64,000 nucleotides of DNA from Anaerolineales bacterium (GTDB lineage Bacteria > Chloroflexota > Anaerolineae > Anaerolineales > Villigracilaceae): assembly GCA_016789305.1 (NCBI GenBank), contig JAEURJ010000009.1, forward strand, positions 356,012 to 420,011, given 5' to 3'. Every line of letters starts with the position of its first letter. Position 1 is the stretch's first letter. A program made the position numbers and the translations under genes. A model generated the notes under the pieces. That model searched no databases. It was not told the origin of the DNA and was given only the letters and a program-made list of their open reading frames with translations. Below are positions 50,660 to 60,451 of this stretch, in pieces.

Positions 50660-52459
50660 ATGGCACACGAGCATCATTATCTTTGGACATTCGACTTGAA
50701 ATCTTCGCCCGAGGCGCTCTGGCCGTTTGCCTCGGATACCAATCGCTTTAATCGCGACACCCTTTTGCCGCCCATGCAATTGATCGGCATTGAAAACAAG
50801 GTCCGGCGCGTAAAATTCAAGATTCCCATTATTCGAATCGAATGGGATGAAGAACCTTTCGAATGGACCTATCCCCATCGCTTTGGCGTGCTGCGCCGGT
50901 ACCGAACCGGTCCGCTCAAAGAGATGCGTGTGGACTGCCGCTTTGAACGGCTGGAGCCTTCCGGCACGCGCATCCACTACGAGGTATGGGTAAGCGCACG
51001 CAATCTTTTTGGGGATGCAGCCATCGCCCTGGGAATCGGTATTGTCAGCGCAAAATTATTCGAAAGAGTCTTCCATCAATATGATCGCATCGCTCTGCAG
51101 GGAGGTTCGCTTTTGGAAATTTCCAAAGGCAGGAATCTCTCACCCGCAGGTCACAGCAGGTTCAAGGTCCTGAGTGACCGATTAAGAGAACAAGGCGTGA
51201 GCGACGTACTGCTCAATCGCCTTTATGAATTCGTTCACCGCGCCGATGATATTTCCGTTCAAAGAATGCGGCCGTATGCGCTTGCCGATACCTGGGGACT
51301 CCCAAGGCGCACTGTGCTGGAGGGATTTTTACGAGCGACACGCGTTGGCATGTTGGATCTTTATTGGGATATCCTGTGCCCGGAATGCCGTGGCGTTGCG
51401 GAAGACAAGGCACACCTCAGCGACATTCACTCACGGTCTCATTGCAACACCTGTCAGATCGACTTCACTGCAAACTTCGATCACAATGTTGAAGTGATTT
51501 TTCGTCCCAACCCCTCGGTTCGCGTGGTGGATGCAACGCTTGAATTTTGCGTGGGCAGTCCGCAACGACAGCCTCACATTGCATTCTCTCTTACAGTTCC
51601 TTCACGGGAAGAACTTCCATTCGATATTGTTCTGGAACCCGGCAGATACAGTTTGCGCTCCCGGGCCATCTTTGGTTCACAAGCGATCCTTGCCACAAAA
51701 GATGGAGTTTCATCCGCCGATATTTTCGCACGTGAAAGCGGCTGGCCAACTGACATGACAAAGATCAGCCTCACGCCACACCTCAAACTGGTCAACAGCA
51801 CCAAACAGGATCTCAGCTTTGAGTTGATCCGCACTGCCTGGTCTGACCAGGCAGCCACCGCCGCCGATGTGACCGTTTTGCAAACCTTCCGTGATCTGTT
51901 CTCCACTGAAGTAATTCGTCCCGGCGAGGAAATTTCCGTTGGCTCGGTCACCTTGATGTTCACTGATTTACGCGGTTCAACAAAACTATATCGCGAGATC
52001 GGGGATGCCCCGGCCTTTGGGCGTGTCCGTGAGCATTTTGAAATCCTCGAACGCGCCGTCGATTCGGAGGGCGGTTCGATTGTCAAAACAATGGGCGATG
52101 CGATCATGGCTGCGTTTCGAAATCCATCCGCAGCGATGCGCGCGATCTGGAATGTACAAAAGGAATTGACATCCCGCGGCGAACCACCGCTTTCGATCAA
52201 AGTTGGAATTCATCACGGCCCGTGCATCGTGGTCAATTTGAATGACCGTCTCGATTACTTCGGTTCCACTGTAAATATTTCCGCCCGCCTCCCCCATTTT
52301 TCACAAGGCGGCGAGGTGATCATCACAGATGCCATTCGCAATGATCAGGAAGTGCTGGCCTTCCTTGAAAAAAACGCAAAACCAAATTCGATCCTTCGTT
52401 TTCAAGGAGAGATCCGCGGATACGATCAAAGCATGGAGCTTTGGAAGATCAAAATGTAA
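50660..52459 (+). CDS. SRPBCC-DUF5939-class III adenylate/guanylate cyclase
   Basis: Residues 1-150 are SRPBCC-like, a middle region of about 250 residues with a zinc-ribbon pattern (CPEC and CNTC) matches DUF5939-type cyclase partners, and residues 430-580 are a class III nucleotide cyclase. The two metal Asp residues are in FTDLRGS and KTMGDA, and the transition-state pair in NISARL. Lys in VKTMGD and Asp in RLDYFGST fit ATP use. The protein is soluble. It is divergent from phoB across 155 bases. The input ligand is unknown. Confidence 0.85.
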   Translation: MAHEHHYLWTFDLKSSPEALWPFASDTNRFNRDTLLPPMQLIGIENKVRRVKFKIPIIRIEWDEEPFEWTYPHRFGVLRRYRTGPLKEMRVDCRFERLEPSGTRIHYEVWVSARNLFGDAAIALGIGIVSAKLFERVFHQYDRIALQGGSLLEISKGRNLSPAGHSRFKVLSDRLREQGVSDVLLNRLYEFVHRADDISVQRMRPYALADTWGLPRRTVLEGFLRATRVGMLDLYWDILCPECRGVAEDKAHLSDIHSRSHCNTCQIDFTANFDHNVEVIFRPNPSVRVVDATLEFCVGSPQRQPHIAFSLTVPSREELPFDIVLEPGRYSLRSRAIFGSQAILATKDGVSSADIFARESGWPTDMTKISLTPHLKLVNSTKQDLSFELIRTAWSDQAATAADVTVLQTFRDLFSTEVIRPGEEISVGSVTLMFTDLRGSTKLYREIGDAPAFGRVREHFEILERAVDSEGGSIVKTMGDAIMAAFRNPSAAMRAIWNVQKELTSRGEPPLSIKVGIHHGPCIVVNLNDRLDYFGSTVNISARLPHFSQGGEVIITDAIRNDQEVLAFLEKNAKPNSILRFQGEIRGYDQSMELWKIKM

Positions 52460-52466
52460 TATAAAA

Positions 52467-52499
52467 AAAATCGCCGAGATTGACTCGGCGATTTTTTAT
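52467..52499. terminator. Terminator after the cyclase gene
   Basis: AAAATCGCCGAG and CTCGGCGATTTT form a 12-bp stem with a 5-base loop, followed by Ts. Confidence 0.94.
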
Positions 52500-52552
52500 T
52501 CAAGGCAATTTGAGTTGTGAACGTGTGGCAACTCTAACCGGCCGTGCAATCT

Positions 52553-53518
52553 TTAGCTTTTGATCTTGCGGGTGAGGAACTTCCAAATTGCGGCCAGGAT
52601 CAACGCAGGGGGAAGCATGATCGGCAGGAAGACGATAAAGAACCAAATGAGCAATTCGACGATTCCCTGATAGGCAGAGGTCAAGGTTTTGGTCGCGTTG
52701 CCGAAGGTCTCACCGGGATTCCATGTAATCGGGGTGGGAGTGGGCGCAGGTTTGTATTCCGGGAGAAGGGGCTCAAAATTAACTGTGATGGTTGAATAAG
52801 CGGAGCGATCCTGCAAATAGTTCATCTGGCCCTTGATCGATTCGATCTGTGCTTCCACGTTCGAAAGCTCCTGATTGATGCGAAGCGCTTCGTCGACAGT
52901 TTTTGCATCTTCAAGGAAGGATTTGATGCGGTCGCGTGTGGCCTCTAGGTTGACCACCTGGGATTGCAAATCAACAAACTGGTCGGTGACATCTTCACCG
53001 GAGGCAGTCTCATCCAACACTTTGACGGACAATCCACGCAGGCGGCTGAGCAGGCGCTCAAATTGGTCTACCGGAATTCCTATGGTGACGGTTGCATATT
53101 TATAATTTTTGCTTTCCACACCATCATAGTAATCCTGATACCAAACACGGGAGCTGACGATGTATCCACCCAAATCACCAATCGCCTGTGTGGCACGATC
53201 AATCGCAACATCGGTATCCTCCACTTGCAGGCGAACATCGGCGTTTTTGATGATCATGTGACTGGATGCATAGGAGGCATTTTCCGGCACAGGTGCATTG
53301 GGGTCCTGCTTCGCAACATCAACCACTCCCGCATCCTGCGCAGCGACAAACTCATTTGCCATGGCTGGCGCTTCCATGGCGGCAGGTGCTTCCGTTGCAG
53401 CGGCTCCCCCCTGGTATGTATACATCTCAGGTTCGGTGGCAGCAGTTCCACCACAGGCAGAAAGCAGCATTCCACCGACCAACACAAACAGAACGAGCAA
53501 GTACATTTTTGATTTCAT
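52553..53518 (-). CDS. DUF4349 lipoprotein
   Basis: The signal peptide ends in a lipobox (GGMLLSAC). After an Ala/Glu/Pro-rich linker the domain MIIKNADVRLQVEDTDVAID is DUF4349. It includes a coiled coil at about residues 180-235 (QVVNLEATRDRIKSFLEDAK) and a C-terminal helix pair (ELLIWFFIVFLPIMLPPALI). The family is extracytoplasmic with unknown function. GGAGG lies 5 bases before the ATG at 53518. It is monocistronic, with terminators on both sides. Confidence 0.88.
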   Translation of the reverse strand: MKSKMYLLVLFVLVGGMLLSACGGTAATEPEMYTYQGGAAATEAPAAMEAPAMANEFVAAQDAGVVDVAKQDPNAPVPENASYASSHMIIKNADVRLQVEDTDVAIDRATQAIGDLGGYIVSSRVWYQDYYDGVESKNYKYATVTIGIPVDQFERLLSRLRGLSVKVLDETASGEDVTDQFVDLQSQVVNLEATRDRIKSFLEDAKTVDEALRINQELSNVEAQIESIKGQMNYLQDRSAYSTITVNFEPLLPEYKPAPTPTPITWNPGETFGNATKTLTSAYQGIVELLIWFFIVFLPIMLPPALILAAIWKFLTRKIKS

Positions 53519-53596
53519 CTTTTCCTCCAATCAAGGTTTGAATTACGGCGTATGACTCAGACGCAGACCGAAGGAAAATGTTCCGCTTAATTAAAT

Positions 53597-53634
53597 AAAA
53601 AGAGCGCAAGATGAAAATCTCGCGCTCTTTTTAT
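53597..53634 (-). terminator. Terminator after the M14 carboxypeptidase gene
   Basis: AAAAAGAGCGC and GCGCTCTTTTT pair, with an inner GAT/ATC helix in the loop, and T-rich sequence follows on both strands. Confidence 0.88.
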
Positions 53635-55319
53635 CATTTCAAGACTACATCAATGTGGACGATCCCAGCCCGTTCATGTTTTGCGGTCAGCTTGACCTTT
53701 GTGCCTTTTTTCGCCTTGACCACCCATTCCACTTTGACACGATCCGATGTGCTTTCGGCAGTTTCGTCCGGGATAACCGTTTTATATGCACGTCCTTCCA
53801 ACTCACCCGCTTCTTCACGCGCCTTGCCTGATTCCAAGCTTGCGCCTTTGGGCAGGTGGATTTCTGCGATCACACCGCGCGTTAACTTCTTTTCAAGGGC
53901 CTTCTTCGTAACATAGGTCGGGAGCCAGCCGGTATTCTCCACCACCAGCCGCACGCGGAAGGTATTCCCTCCAAGTGGCGTGCTGCTGATTTCGTAGAGA
54001 CCAAGCTTCGGCGAGATCAGAGCGTGCCACACGATCCACTCCGGGAAGGGACTAATTTCCTTTTCCAATAAATTAAGCGGCGGATTGGTCCACATGTTCA
54101 TCGAATCCCAGCCGCCCAATTCCACCTTCCCAAGCTGTGGATGGTTATACGGATACCATTTCACATATCCCTTGCCCTTTAAAACTTCATCGTTCCACTT
54201 GAGCATCTTCAGATCATCTTCAACGGGATGTTCTCGATACCAGTCGATAAATTTATACTTTTCAATACCTGCCTGCTTCTGCGGACTCCAAAACTCAACG
54301 GTCCATGAGAATACACCGCGATGTTCATAGGTCCATGTATCGAAACCGCCGGTAATCACCTGCTTGGGATGATATTTGAAATCATGAAAAACTGAAATCG
54401 CCGGATAGCCGGTAACCGCCGTGCCTTTCTCGCCAATTTTTTGATAGGTCCACAAATCGTCGGTTGGGAACTCATCGTCGGACCGATCGTCATAAGGACG
54501 AAGCAGTACGCCGCTCATGGTGTGGAAACTCATCGCGCCGGTAATATTGGGATGCTTCGAAATAAACTCAACAAGATTACGTGCCTCCGGCTCACTCGCA
54601 GGGAACGGACCCGCACCGCGCTGTTCCGATTCATCCTTCCAGCCTGCCGGAAAATTGCGATTTAGATCGAGACCTTCTTTCGGATTGCGCACCTGAATGG
54701 TTGATCCATCATAATTTTTGAGCAGACCTTCCGGCAGAATACGATAATACTTGCCGCCCGTTTCAATCGGGTCGCGGCGAATCATCAAACGCGGATCATC
54801 GGGATGCACCTTCCATGCACCGTTCAGATCAAACACACGCATCTGCAAAATGCGACCATCGCCATCAATATCCTCTCCCCAAACAAGACCATCCGCCGCA
54901 TCATCCTGGTAAGGATAAGGCCGCGTGCTGGAGCGAATCACCTTCGGCTTGTCGGCCAGCGCCCATTCCGCACCATCGGGGTTTACGCGGGGCACAATGT
55001 AAAAAGCGCGGGTATCCACCGCGCGGGTAATGTTCGCATCGCTTTTGTATTTGGTAACCAGGGTATTGATAAGATATAACGCTGCTGCGGAAGCCGTCAC
55101 TTCGGATGCATGGATGTTGCCATCCACCCAAAGTGCGGGTTTCTCCGCATCATTTCCCGCCTTGAAGTTGGTAACGGTCACGAGCCATACATCCCTTCCC
55201 TCGTAACTCTTCCCGATGGATTCCACTTTGACGAGGCCGGGATATTCCTTTGCATACGCTTTCAGAATCTGGGCGAGTTCAGAATAGCGATAAAAACGGT
55301 TGAATTTGACATTCGGCAT
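53634..55319 (-). CDS. M14 zinc carboxypeptidase
   Basis: The 561-residue protein has the M14 zinc ligands: HASE in GNIHASEVT (about residue 70), the second histidine in SFHTMSG, substrate-binding VNPDG and LDLNRNF, and the catalytic Glu in TVEFWSP. A C-terminal beta domain of about 130 residues follows. There is no signal peptide, so it is cytoplasmic or exported by another route. AAGGAGG precedes the ATG. It follows the DinB gene on the same strand by 32 bases. Confidence 0.9.
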   Translation of the reverse strand: MPNVKFNRFYRYSELAQILKAYAKEYPGLVKVESIGKSYEGRDVWLVTVTNFKAGNDAEKPALWVDGNIHASEVTASAAALYLINTLVTKYKSDANITRAVDTRAFYIVPRVNPDGAEWALADKPKVIRSSTRPYPYQDDAADGLVWGEDIDGDGRILQMRVFDLNGAWKVHPDDPRLMIRRDPIETGGKYYRILPEGLLKNYDGSTIQVRNPKEGLDLNRNFPAGWKDESEQRGAGPFPASEPEARNLVEFISKHPNITGAMSFHTMSGVLLRPYDDRSDDEFPTDDLWTYQKIGEKGTAVTGYPAISVFHDFKYHPKQVITGGFDTWTYEHRGVFSWTVEFWSPQKQAGIEKYKFIDWYREHPVEDDLKMLKWNDEVLKGKGYVKWYPYNHPQLGKVELGGWDSMNMWTNPPLNLLEKEISPFPEWIVWHALISPKLGLYEISSTPLGGNTFRVRLVVENTGWLPTYVTKKALEKKLTRGVIAEIHLPKGASLESGKAREEAGELEGRAYKTVIPDETAESTSDRVKVEWVVKAKKGTKVKLTAKHERAGIVHIDVVLK

Positions 55320-55351
55320 GGTACGCCTCCTTGTGATGTCGGTTCATCCCA

Positions 55352-55831
55352 TTATTTCTTCAGCAGTTCTTCAATTTGTTCGCAATGTTGGGTTTCATGT
55401 TTGGCTATACGACGCGCCTGAGTAAAAACGGTGTGAATCCTGCCTCCAATGATAGCACCGCGTGACCAATCTTCAAAAGGCAATTTCATTAGGATTTTTA
55501 GCAGCTTTTCCCGCTGACTGGCATAAGCTGAAAAGGAGCTGTGAAAATCCAACTTTAGATAATCGGTTTGGGTGATCCACTTTCGCGGGTGAATATCCGG
55601 CAGTTTGGGCATCTCGTCAGCGAGCATCTGCTCAATGGTCCCGCTCCAAACGTCGGCGCAGGCACGAAGATGCGCCAAAATATCATTGGCAGACCATGAA
55701 GTTTTCGAGGCGCGGACCTGCAAATCTGCATTCTTCACCTTGGAAGTTGCCTTCCGAAGGCGAAGAGGGTTTTCCTTCAGAGCCGCTACAATTTCAGCAA
55801 TTTCCTGTTCATTCGCCTTTACTGTTTTCAT
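55352..55831 (-). CDS. DinB-like four-helix-bundle protein
   Basis: The 159-residue protein has the DinB/YfiT metal-binding bundle signature: WSANDILAHLRACADVW with the first histidine, and the C-terminal pair in ARRIAKHETQHCEQIEELL. Members are metal-binding enzymes such as thiol transferases, but specific roles are mostly unknown. It overlaps the end of the glycosyltransferase gene by 23 bases, so the two are coupled. Confidence 0.85.
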   Translation of the reverse strand: MKTVKANEQEIAEIVAALKENPLRLRKATSKVKNADLQVRASKTSWSANDILAHLRACADVWSGTIEQMLADEMPKLPDIHPRKWITQTDYLKLDFHSSFSAYASQREKLLKILMKLPFEDWSRGAIIGGRIHTVFTQARRIAKHETQHCEQIEELLKK

Positions 55832-57023
55832 GGCTCAATTCCTCCAGCAAGCCAACCAGTTTCTCTCCGATCACAGCACGACTAAAATTCTTTTCCAAAT
55901 ATTTTCTACCCAAATGGCCCATCTCACGCCCGTATTCACGATTGGAATATAGCATCCGGATCGCCTTGACCATTTCAAACGCACTGCCCGGTTGCGAAAA
56001 TATTCCGCAATGCGCCTTATGGACCACATCCCGGATCACGCCATCGATGGCCAGCACCACAGGTTTTCCGGCCGCCATATAATCAAATACCTTGTTTGGG
56101 TAGGTTGTTTTATATTCATCGATGGGCTTCAAGATCGCTATACATGCATCCGCTGCCGACAAGGCATGGACCATCTCGGCCTTGGGAACCGAAGCCAGGA
56201 ACGTCACGTTCATCAATAACATATCACGGGCACGTGTCTGCAATCCCGGCTTTTCCTTGCCATCACCAAGAAAAACAAATTGAATATTTTTTTCAGTTAA
56301 CAAGATCTTGGCGGCTTCAAGCACTACCCCCAGATCGTTGGACATACCGTGCGCACCGGCATACAAAACAATAAACTTTCCCTGCAAACCATTGACTTCG
56401 CGGAACGCCCGACCACCTTCATTTGAGTCGAACATCGAAGGGTCCGCCCCATTCGGAATCAGATCCACGCGCTTCGCCCCGCGGACCTTGATATGGTCCA
56501 TGAACCCCGGGCTGTTTACCATCATCCGGTCCGCCCTGGCATACAGAAATCGCTCCAGCCATTCGGAGAGTCGAATCAAAAATGGACTCTTCAACACGCC
56601 AACGGCAATAGCAAACTGCGGCCACAAGTCCCGTACCTCAAAGAGAAATTTCGCCCGCTTAATTCGTGCCAGCATCCACGCTGTGACACCCTGAAAGATC
56701 GGCGGAGAGGTACCCCATACAAGGTCCACGTGCCTGACGCCAAGGCCGATCCAAAAGGATGAAATCATAAAGGAGAAGAAAGCAAGGACCCGGTGAAAAA
56801 ATGATTTGTGATGAGCTTCATAAACAGATGCACGTAAAATCGTTACACCCTCAATTTCTTCGTGGGCTTGCTTCGTATGTCCACCGGTAATGTAGCTTAC
56901 CGGCGAGGCAATGACCGTTACTTTATGTCCGCGGGAAGTGAGCAGGCGCGCAAACTCAAAATGACGAGTCCCGCCGGGCTCGTCAAGGGAGGCAAATGCT
57001 TGATGAATAATCAGGATATGCAT
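55809..57023 (-). CDS. GT4 family glycosyltransferase
   Basis: A 404-residue retaining GT-B enzyme, WbuB-like. The N-terminal GGTRHFEFARLLTSRGHKVT is the glycine-rich acceptor side. The C-terminal half carries FIVLYAGAHGMSNDLGVVLE and the EX7E-type segment AADACIAILKPIDEYKTTYP with KVFDYMAAGKPVV. It acts at the cytoplasmic membrane in surface polysaccharide assembly. The adjacent heparinase-like gene supports that. The ATG at 57023 has no clear ribosome binding site. Confidence 0.88.
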   Translation of the reverse strand: MHILIIHQAFASLDEPGGTRHFEFARLLTSRGHKVTVIASPVSYITGGHTKQAHEEIEGVTILRASVYEAHHKSFFHRVLAFFSFMISSFWIGLGVRHVDLVWGTSPPIFQGVTAWMLARIKRAKFLFEVRDLWPQFAIAVGVLKSPFLIRLSEWLERFLYARADRMMVNSPGFMDHIKVRGAKRVDLIPNGADPSMFDSNEGGRAFREVNGLQGKFIVLYAGAHGMSNDLGVVLEAAKILLTEKNIQFVFLGDGKEKPGLQTRARDMLLMNVTFLASVPKAEMVHALSAADACIAILKPIDEYKTTYPNKVFDYMAAGKPVVLAIDGVIRDVVHKAHCGIFSQPGSAFEMVKAIRMLYSNREYGREMGHLGRKYLEKNFSRAVIGEKLVGLLEELSHENSKGE

Positions 57024-57122
57024 ATGAAAATGAACAGTCGATGCTGGATAACCGCCTGGCTCTTATTTTCTGAGATTATAACCGCCTCTACGGGCCAGCC
57101 AACCCATATTCTGATTGACCCG

Positions 57123-59048
57123 CTATTTTGAAAATGAAAATTCACTCGTGATCGTGCTGTGAAATGGCGACTCAAACTCCAATACCAAAGACAGTGCCGG
57201 GGATTTTTCGCCATAATTCCGCGAGACCCAGCCTTCATAAGGTTTCACATCTCGTTGACCATACACCAGTTCCCCGCCACGAACCAATGAAACGTGAAAA
57301 GCCTCCGGCGATGAACAACTCGTGACGAGTTTGACCACTCCACCGGGTGTATCTATTTGCAAAATAGCTTTACTATTTTCTTTCTCCAGCTTCCAATTAC
57401 CATCGGTCAACAGCCAGTGCACGCGATAGGTATGCATTCTTCTGCGGGAGTTTAACAACCGATCTTCAACGCGCCAGAATTCGTCTTCAAACACAGTAAC
57501 CATGCGTTCATGCTTGATCCCAAGCCAGCGATAGCCAGTGTGGTATGCCTTTATTTTATGCATGATCCTTTCATCCAATTCAATGACCGGCTTGGCAAAC
57601 CCGCCTGCCCAATCGAGCACAATGTATTTGCCGGAACGCGTCATTTGATCTCTATCATCCACGGTGACTGTGTTATGTACACGAGTTGTCACCAGCGGAT
57701 TATTCCATGGCGTTTCGGCATTATATAAATATGTGCCTGCATCCTGCGCAACGTTAAGTCCGCGCCACCACAAGTCAAAATGCAACTGATCGATGTGCGA
57801 TAAACGCGATTTGAAATTCGATGTCCGCAGATAGCCCCATGAATTTTTTGCACGCAGATTATCGGTAAGATAGGCGTCCGAGTCGCTTTCACGCGAGGCC
57901 GCTTTGAGCCCAAACCATAAGGACATTTCATCCCACACACCGCTGGTCAAACTATTTCGCAAAAATGCGCGCGCGGCAGCCTGCACCGTCGGGCGAAAAT
58001 CATTGAACGGAGTCACGCTCAAAGGGAAGATCAAAGCTCCATCATTGGCACCCAGGTTCGGCACGAGTCCGGAGGCGGTATCAACGAGTGAAAAGAGCCA
58101 ATGCGTAGAACGTGCCAAAGCTTGCGAGGTGCTTGCAGAAAAGACATCCGCTTTAATAAAATTGACCCACAATGCGGTTTGCAGCATCACGCGATGATAG
58201 TTGGTGCTGTGCTGAATGTATTCACCGAAATCGCCGATCTGGTTTTGAAATGCCCACATAAGCCATTTCCATCCAAGGGAACGCCATTGTTGATTTTTAA
58301 AAAACAATCCCGCCGTATAAATCGCGGCAGATTCGGTAACAAGATGATTGTTATTTTGCGAACGCGCGTACACCAATGTGAATGGAATTCGACTCGCATG
58401 TTGATAAATGGATCGACGAAGTGCCGCGCTTCTTTCCGCGCTGGTGGCTGGTGCAGTCTCGAAAACATGATAAGCCCATACAAGACTCATCAGCCGAATG
58501 GCAACTTCCTGACCATTCATCCAATGCGGACCGAGGTTTGCTGGATTATTTTTCGTGAATGATTCAAAATATTTCCAGAAGGCTTCGGCGTATCGATCAT
58601 CCTGAGTTAAATGATACGCACGGCCAAGGGTGAATGCAAACGCAAAACGCGCCGGCTCCCAGAGATATTTGATGTCTTTGTGAAGAAAGACAAAAGAGGA
58701 AAGAAGTTTGTGATCGGATTCGTACGCGGTCCAATGTTGGAGAGACTGATTGTGATTGAAATCCAATAGTGTCGATTCGTTGAAGACAAGAATCTTCCCA
58801 CCGACGATTTCATTTGCCTGGTTGACAAGTGTGGCCTTTCCATCTTCGCCGAGGGTTTGATCAAGTTGCTCGCGATTTGGCAAAGTGAAAAGTGAATAGG
58901 AATTGGAGATTTGAGAAGCAGGATTTGCCGGTGTAACTCGTTTGTAATGACCTGTGAGAAGGCCAAGCTTGTACAATGCAAACAACCCCAGCGGACGATA
59001 GCCGTACTGGCGCAGAAATTTAAGAGCGGTGAAAATTCTGGAAATCAT
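57123..59048 (-). CDS. Heparinase II/III family polysaccharide lyase-like protein
   Basis: The 641-residue protein has the alpha/alpha toroid plus beta domain plan of heparinase II/III-like proteins. Motifs are NPANLGPHWMNGQEVAIRLM and YARSQNNNHLVTESAAIYTA (toroid) and the C-terminal beta block VHNTVTVDDRDQM. It has no obvious signal peptide. In exopolysaccharide clusters such proteins accompany glycosyltransferases. Its ATG abuts the stop of the Nudix gene (TAAATG). Confidence 0.85.
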   Translation of the reverse strand: MISRIFTALKFLRQYGYRPLGLFALYKLGLLTGHYKRVTPANPASQISNSYSLFTLPNREQLDQTLGEDGKATLVNQANEIVGGKILVFNESTLLDFNHNQSLQHWTAYESDHKLLSSFVFLHKDIKYLWEPARFAFAFTLGRAYHLTQDDRYAEAFWKYFESFTKNNPANLGPHWMNGQEVAIRLMSLVWAYHVFETAPATSAERSAALRRSIYQHASRIPFTLVYARSQNNNHLVTESAAIYTAGLFFKNQQWRSLGWKWLMWAFQNQIGDFGEYIQHSTNYHRVMLQTALWVNFIKADVFSASTSQALARSTHWLFSLVDTASGLVPNLGANDGALIFPLSVTPFNDFRPTVQAAARAFLRNSLTSGVWDEMSLWFGLKAASRESDSDAYLTDNLRAKNSWGYLRTSNFKSRLSHIDQLHFDLWWRGLNVAQDAGTYLYNAETPWNNPLVTTRVHNTVTVDDRDQMTRSGKYIVLDWAGGFAKPVIELDERIMHKIKAYHTGYRWLGIKHERMVTVFEDEFWRVEDRLLNSRRRMHTYRVHWLLTDGNWKLEKENSKAILQIDTPGGVVKLVTSCSSPEAFHVSLVRGGELVYGQRDVKPYEGWVSRNYGEKSPALSLVLEFESPFHSTITSEFSFSK

Positions 59049-59585
59049 TTACAAAGCACGGCCCATATAAAGTAAGGCTCGAAACAATGTTGCGACCTGT
59101 AACGCATGCAGGAATTCACCGCGCTTTGTCATGGCGATCAATTCATCCAAGGGAATAAGATGAACTTCGAGATCTTCGCCATCGTCCAAATGCAGGTTAG
59201 CAACCTTTTCCACATCAAGAGCGAGGAACGAATACATGGTATTCGTTTGATTGGCAGGGTTTGGGTAAAAATTCCCAACCTCGATGAACTGATCTGTGGC
59301 GTAACCTGTCTCTTCCAGCAGTTCCCGCTTAATTCCATCCATCGGGGTTTCGCCATCCTCCACCACGCCACCGGGCAGCTCCAATAATACTTCCTGAACG
59401 CCATGGCGGTATTGCTTTACCAATACAACTTTTTGATCTCTGGTCACGGCAAGGACGTTGGCCCAGGTTTGAAATTCCAACACGGCCGCATTGATCATTT
59501 GGCCGTTGGACAATTCGCATCGATCAATGCGAAATCGCGGCTGCAGGTATTTTGTTTCCAGAATCTTCCAATTTCGAATCGACAT
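59049..59585 (-). CDS. ADP-ribose-type Nudix hydrolase
   Basis: The 178-residue protein has an intact Nudix box (GGVVEDGETPMDGIKRELLE followed by ETGY) with all catalytic Glu residues, unlike the NrtR protein at 16284. The loop NPANQTNTMYSFLA after the box is seen in ADP-sugar pyrophosphatases. Substrate is probably ADP-ribose or a nucleotide sugar. It is tightly coupled to the heparinase-like gene and 3 bases after the lipoprotein gene. Confidence 0.9.
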   Translation of the reverse strand: MSIRNWKILETKYLQPRFRIDRCELSNGQMINAAVLEFQTWANVLAVTRDQKVVLVKQYRHGVQEVLLELPGGVVEDGETPMDGIKRELLEETGYATDQFIEVGNFYPNPANQTNTMYSFLALDVEKVANLHLDDGEDLEVHLIPLDELIAMTKRGEFLHALQVATLFRALLYMGRAL

Positions 59586-59588
59586 ACA

Positions 59589-60362
59589 TTATTTACCATC
59601 GACCAATTCAATTGAAGCTATAAAATCCTGCACAAGTAGCCCACCGATTTCTTTTTTCGAAAATGGCAGGGTTAAATTAAAGAGGGTCATGGAGGAATCA
59701 TTCTTTATCAACACAATATTTTGATGGGCTTTTTCCGGTTGTCCTGCCTGGATGACGGTCGTTTCCACCTGAGTATATCCGTACTCAACGCCATTCTGGT
59801 TAATGTCATTTGAATATGACAGCACATTGGAGATGGAAACATTTTTCTTAAGCTGCTCTACATTTATTTCGACCAGCAAATCCATTGGCAGGGATCCTGC
59901 CAAGCGATCCTCGATCGTCAGAGCAATCAGGTTTGTCAACAGGGTGCCCTCGCGATATTCCTTGTTTTTATTGAAAGCCATGAACCGCAATGCTTGATTG
60001 TCCAACATACTAATATATTCCATCATCTCCGTGATTTCCGGGTTGGTCACAGAAAGTTTTTCCACGGCCTCCTTCAGCGCATCGGCATCGCCAGGCAGTA
60101 CGATCCAATCCTGCGACAGGAGAAAAATATATCCGCTATCATAATCAACCACTCGTATGCTTTGATCGGATTGCTCTTCAAACTGTATACCAGTCGGCAA
60201 TGGAGTAGGAGAAGGCGTGCTGGTAGAAGTTGCCGTAGGGGTAATCGTAAACGTTGGGGTGGAAGTGGCAAAAACAGCAGCAAGAGGGCCGGCTGATTGA
60301 CACGCAAAATTAAACAGAATAAAAGCGATCAAACCTGAGAGTAGTGCGAGCTTCGATTTCAT
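59589..60362 (-). CDS. Lipoprotein with Thr/Pro-rich linker
   Basis: The signal peptide ends at the lipobox FNFAC, and residues 30-58 are a Thr/Ser/Pro linker typical of exported proteins here. The mature domain of about 200 residues is beta-rich and not recognised, with a C-terminal helix. GGAGGAAAC precedes the ATG at 60362. It heads the lipoprotein-Nudix-heparinase group, whose genes are 3 bases or less apart. Confidence 0.7.
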   Translation of the reverse strand: MKSKLALLSGLIAFILFNFACQSAGPLAAVFATSTPTFTITPTATSTSTPSPTPLPTGIQFEEQSDQSIRVVDYDSGYIFLLSQDWIVLPGDADALKEAVEKLSVTNPEITEMMEYISMLDNQALRFMAFNKNKEYREGTLLTNLIALTIEDRLAGSLPMDLLVEINVEQLKKNVSISNVLSYSNDINQNGVEYGYTQVETTVIQAGQPEKAHQNIVLIKNDSSMTLFNLTLPFSKKEIGGLLVQDFIASIELVDGK

Positions 60363-60451
60363 ATGTTTCCTCCAATTGATTGAGTACAAAAACACAAGTG
60401 ATTTCAGGAATTTCCACTGCGTAAATCAATATTACTTCAAATTTATATAAA

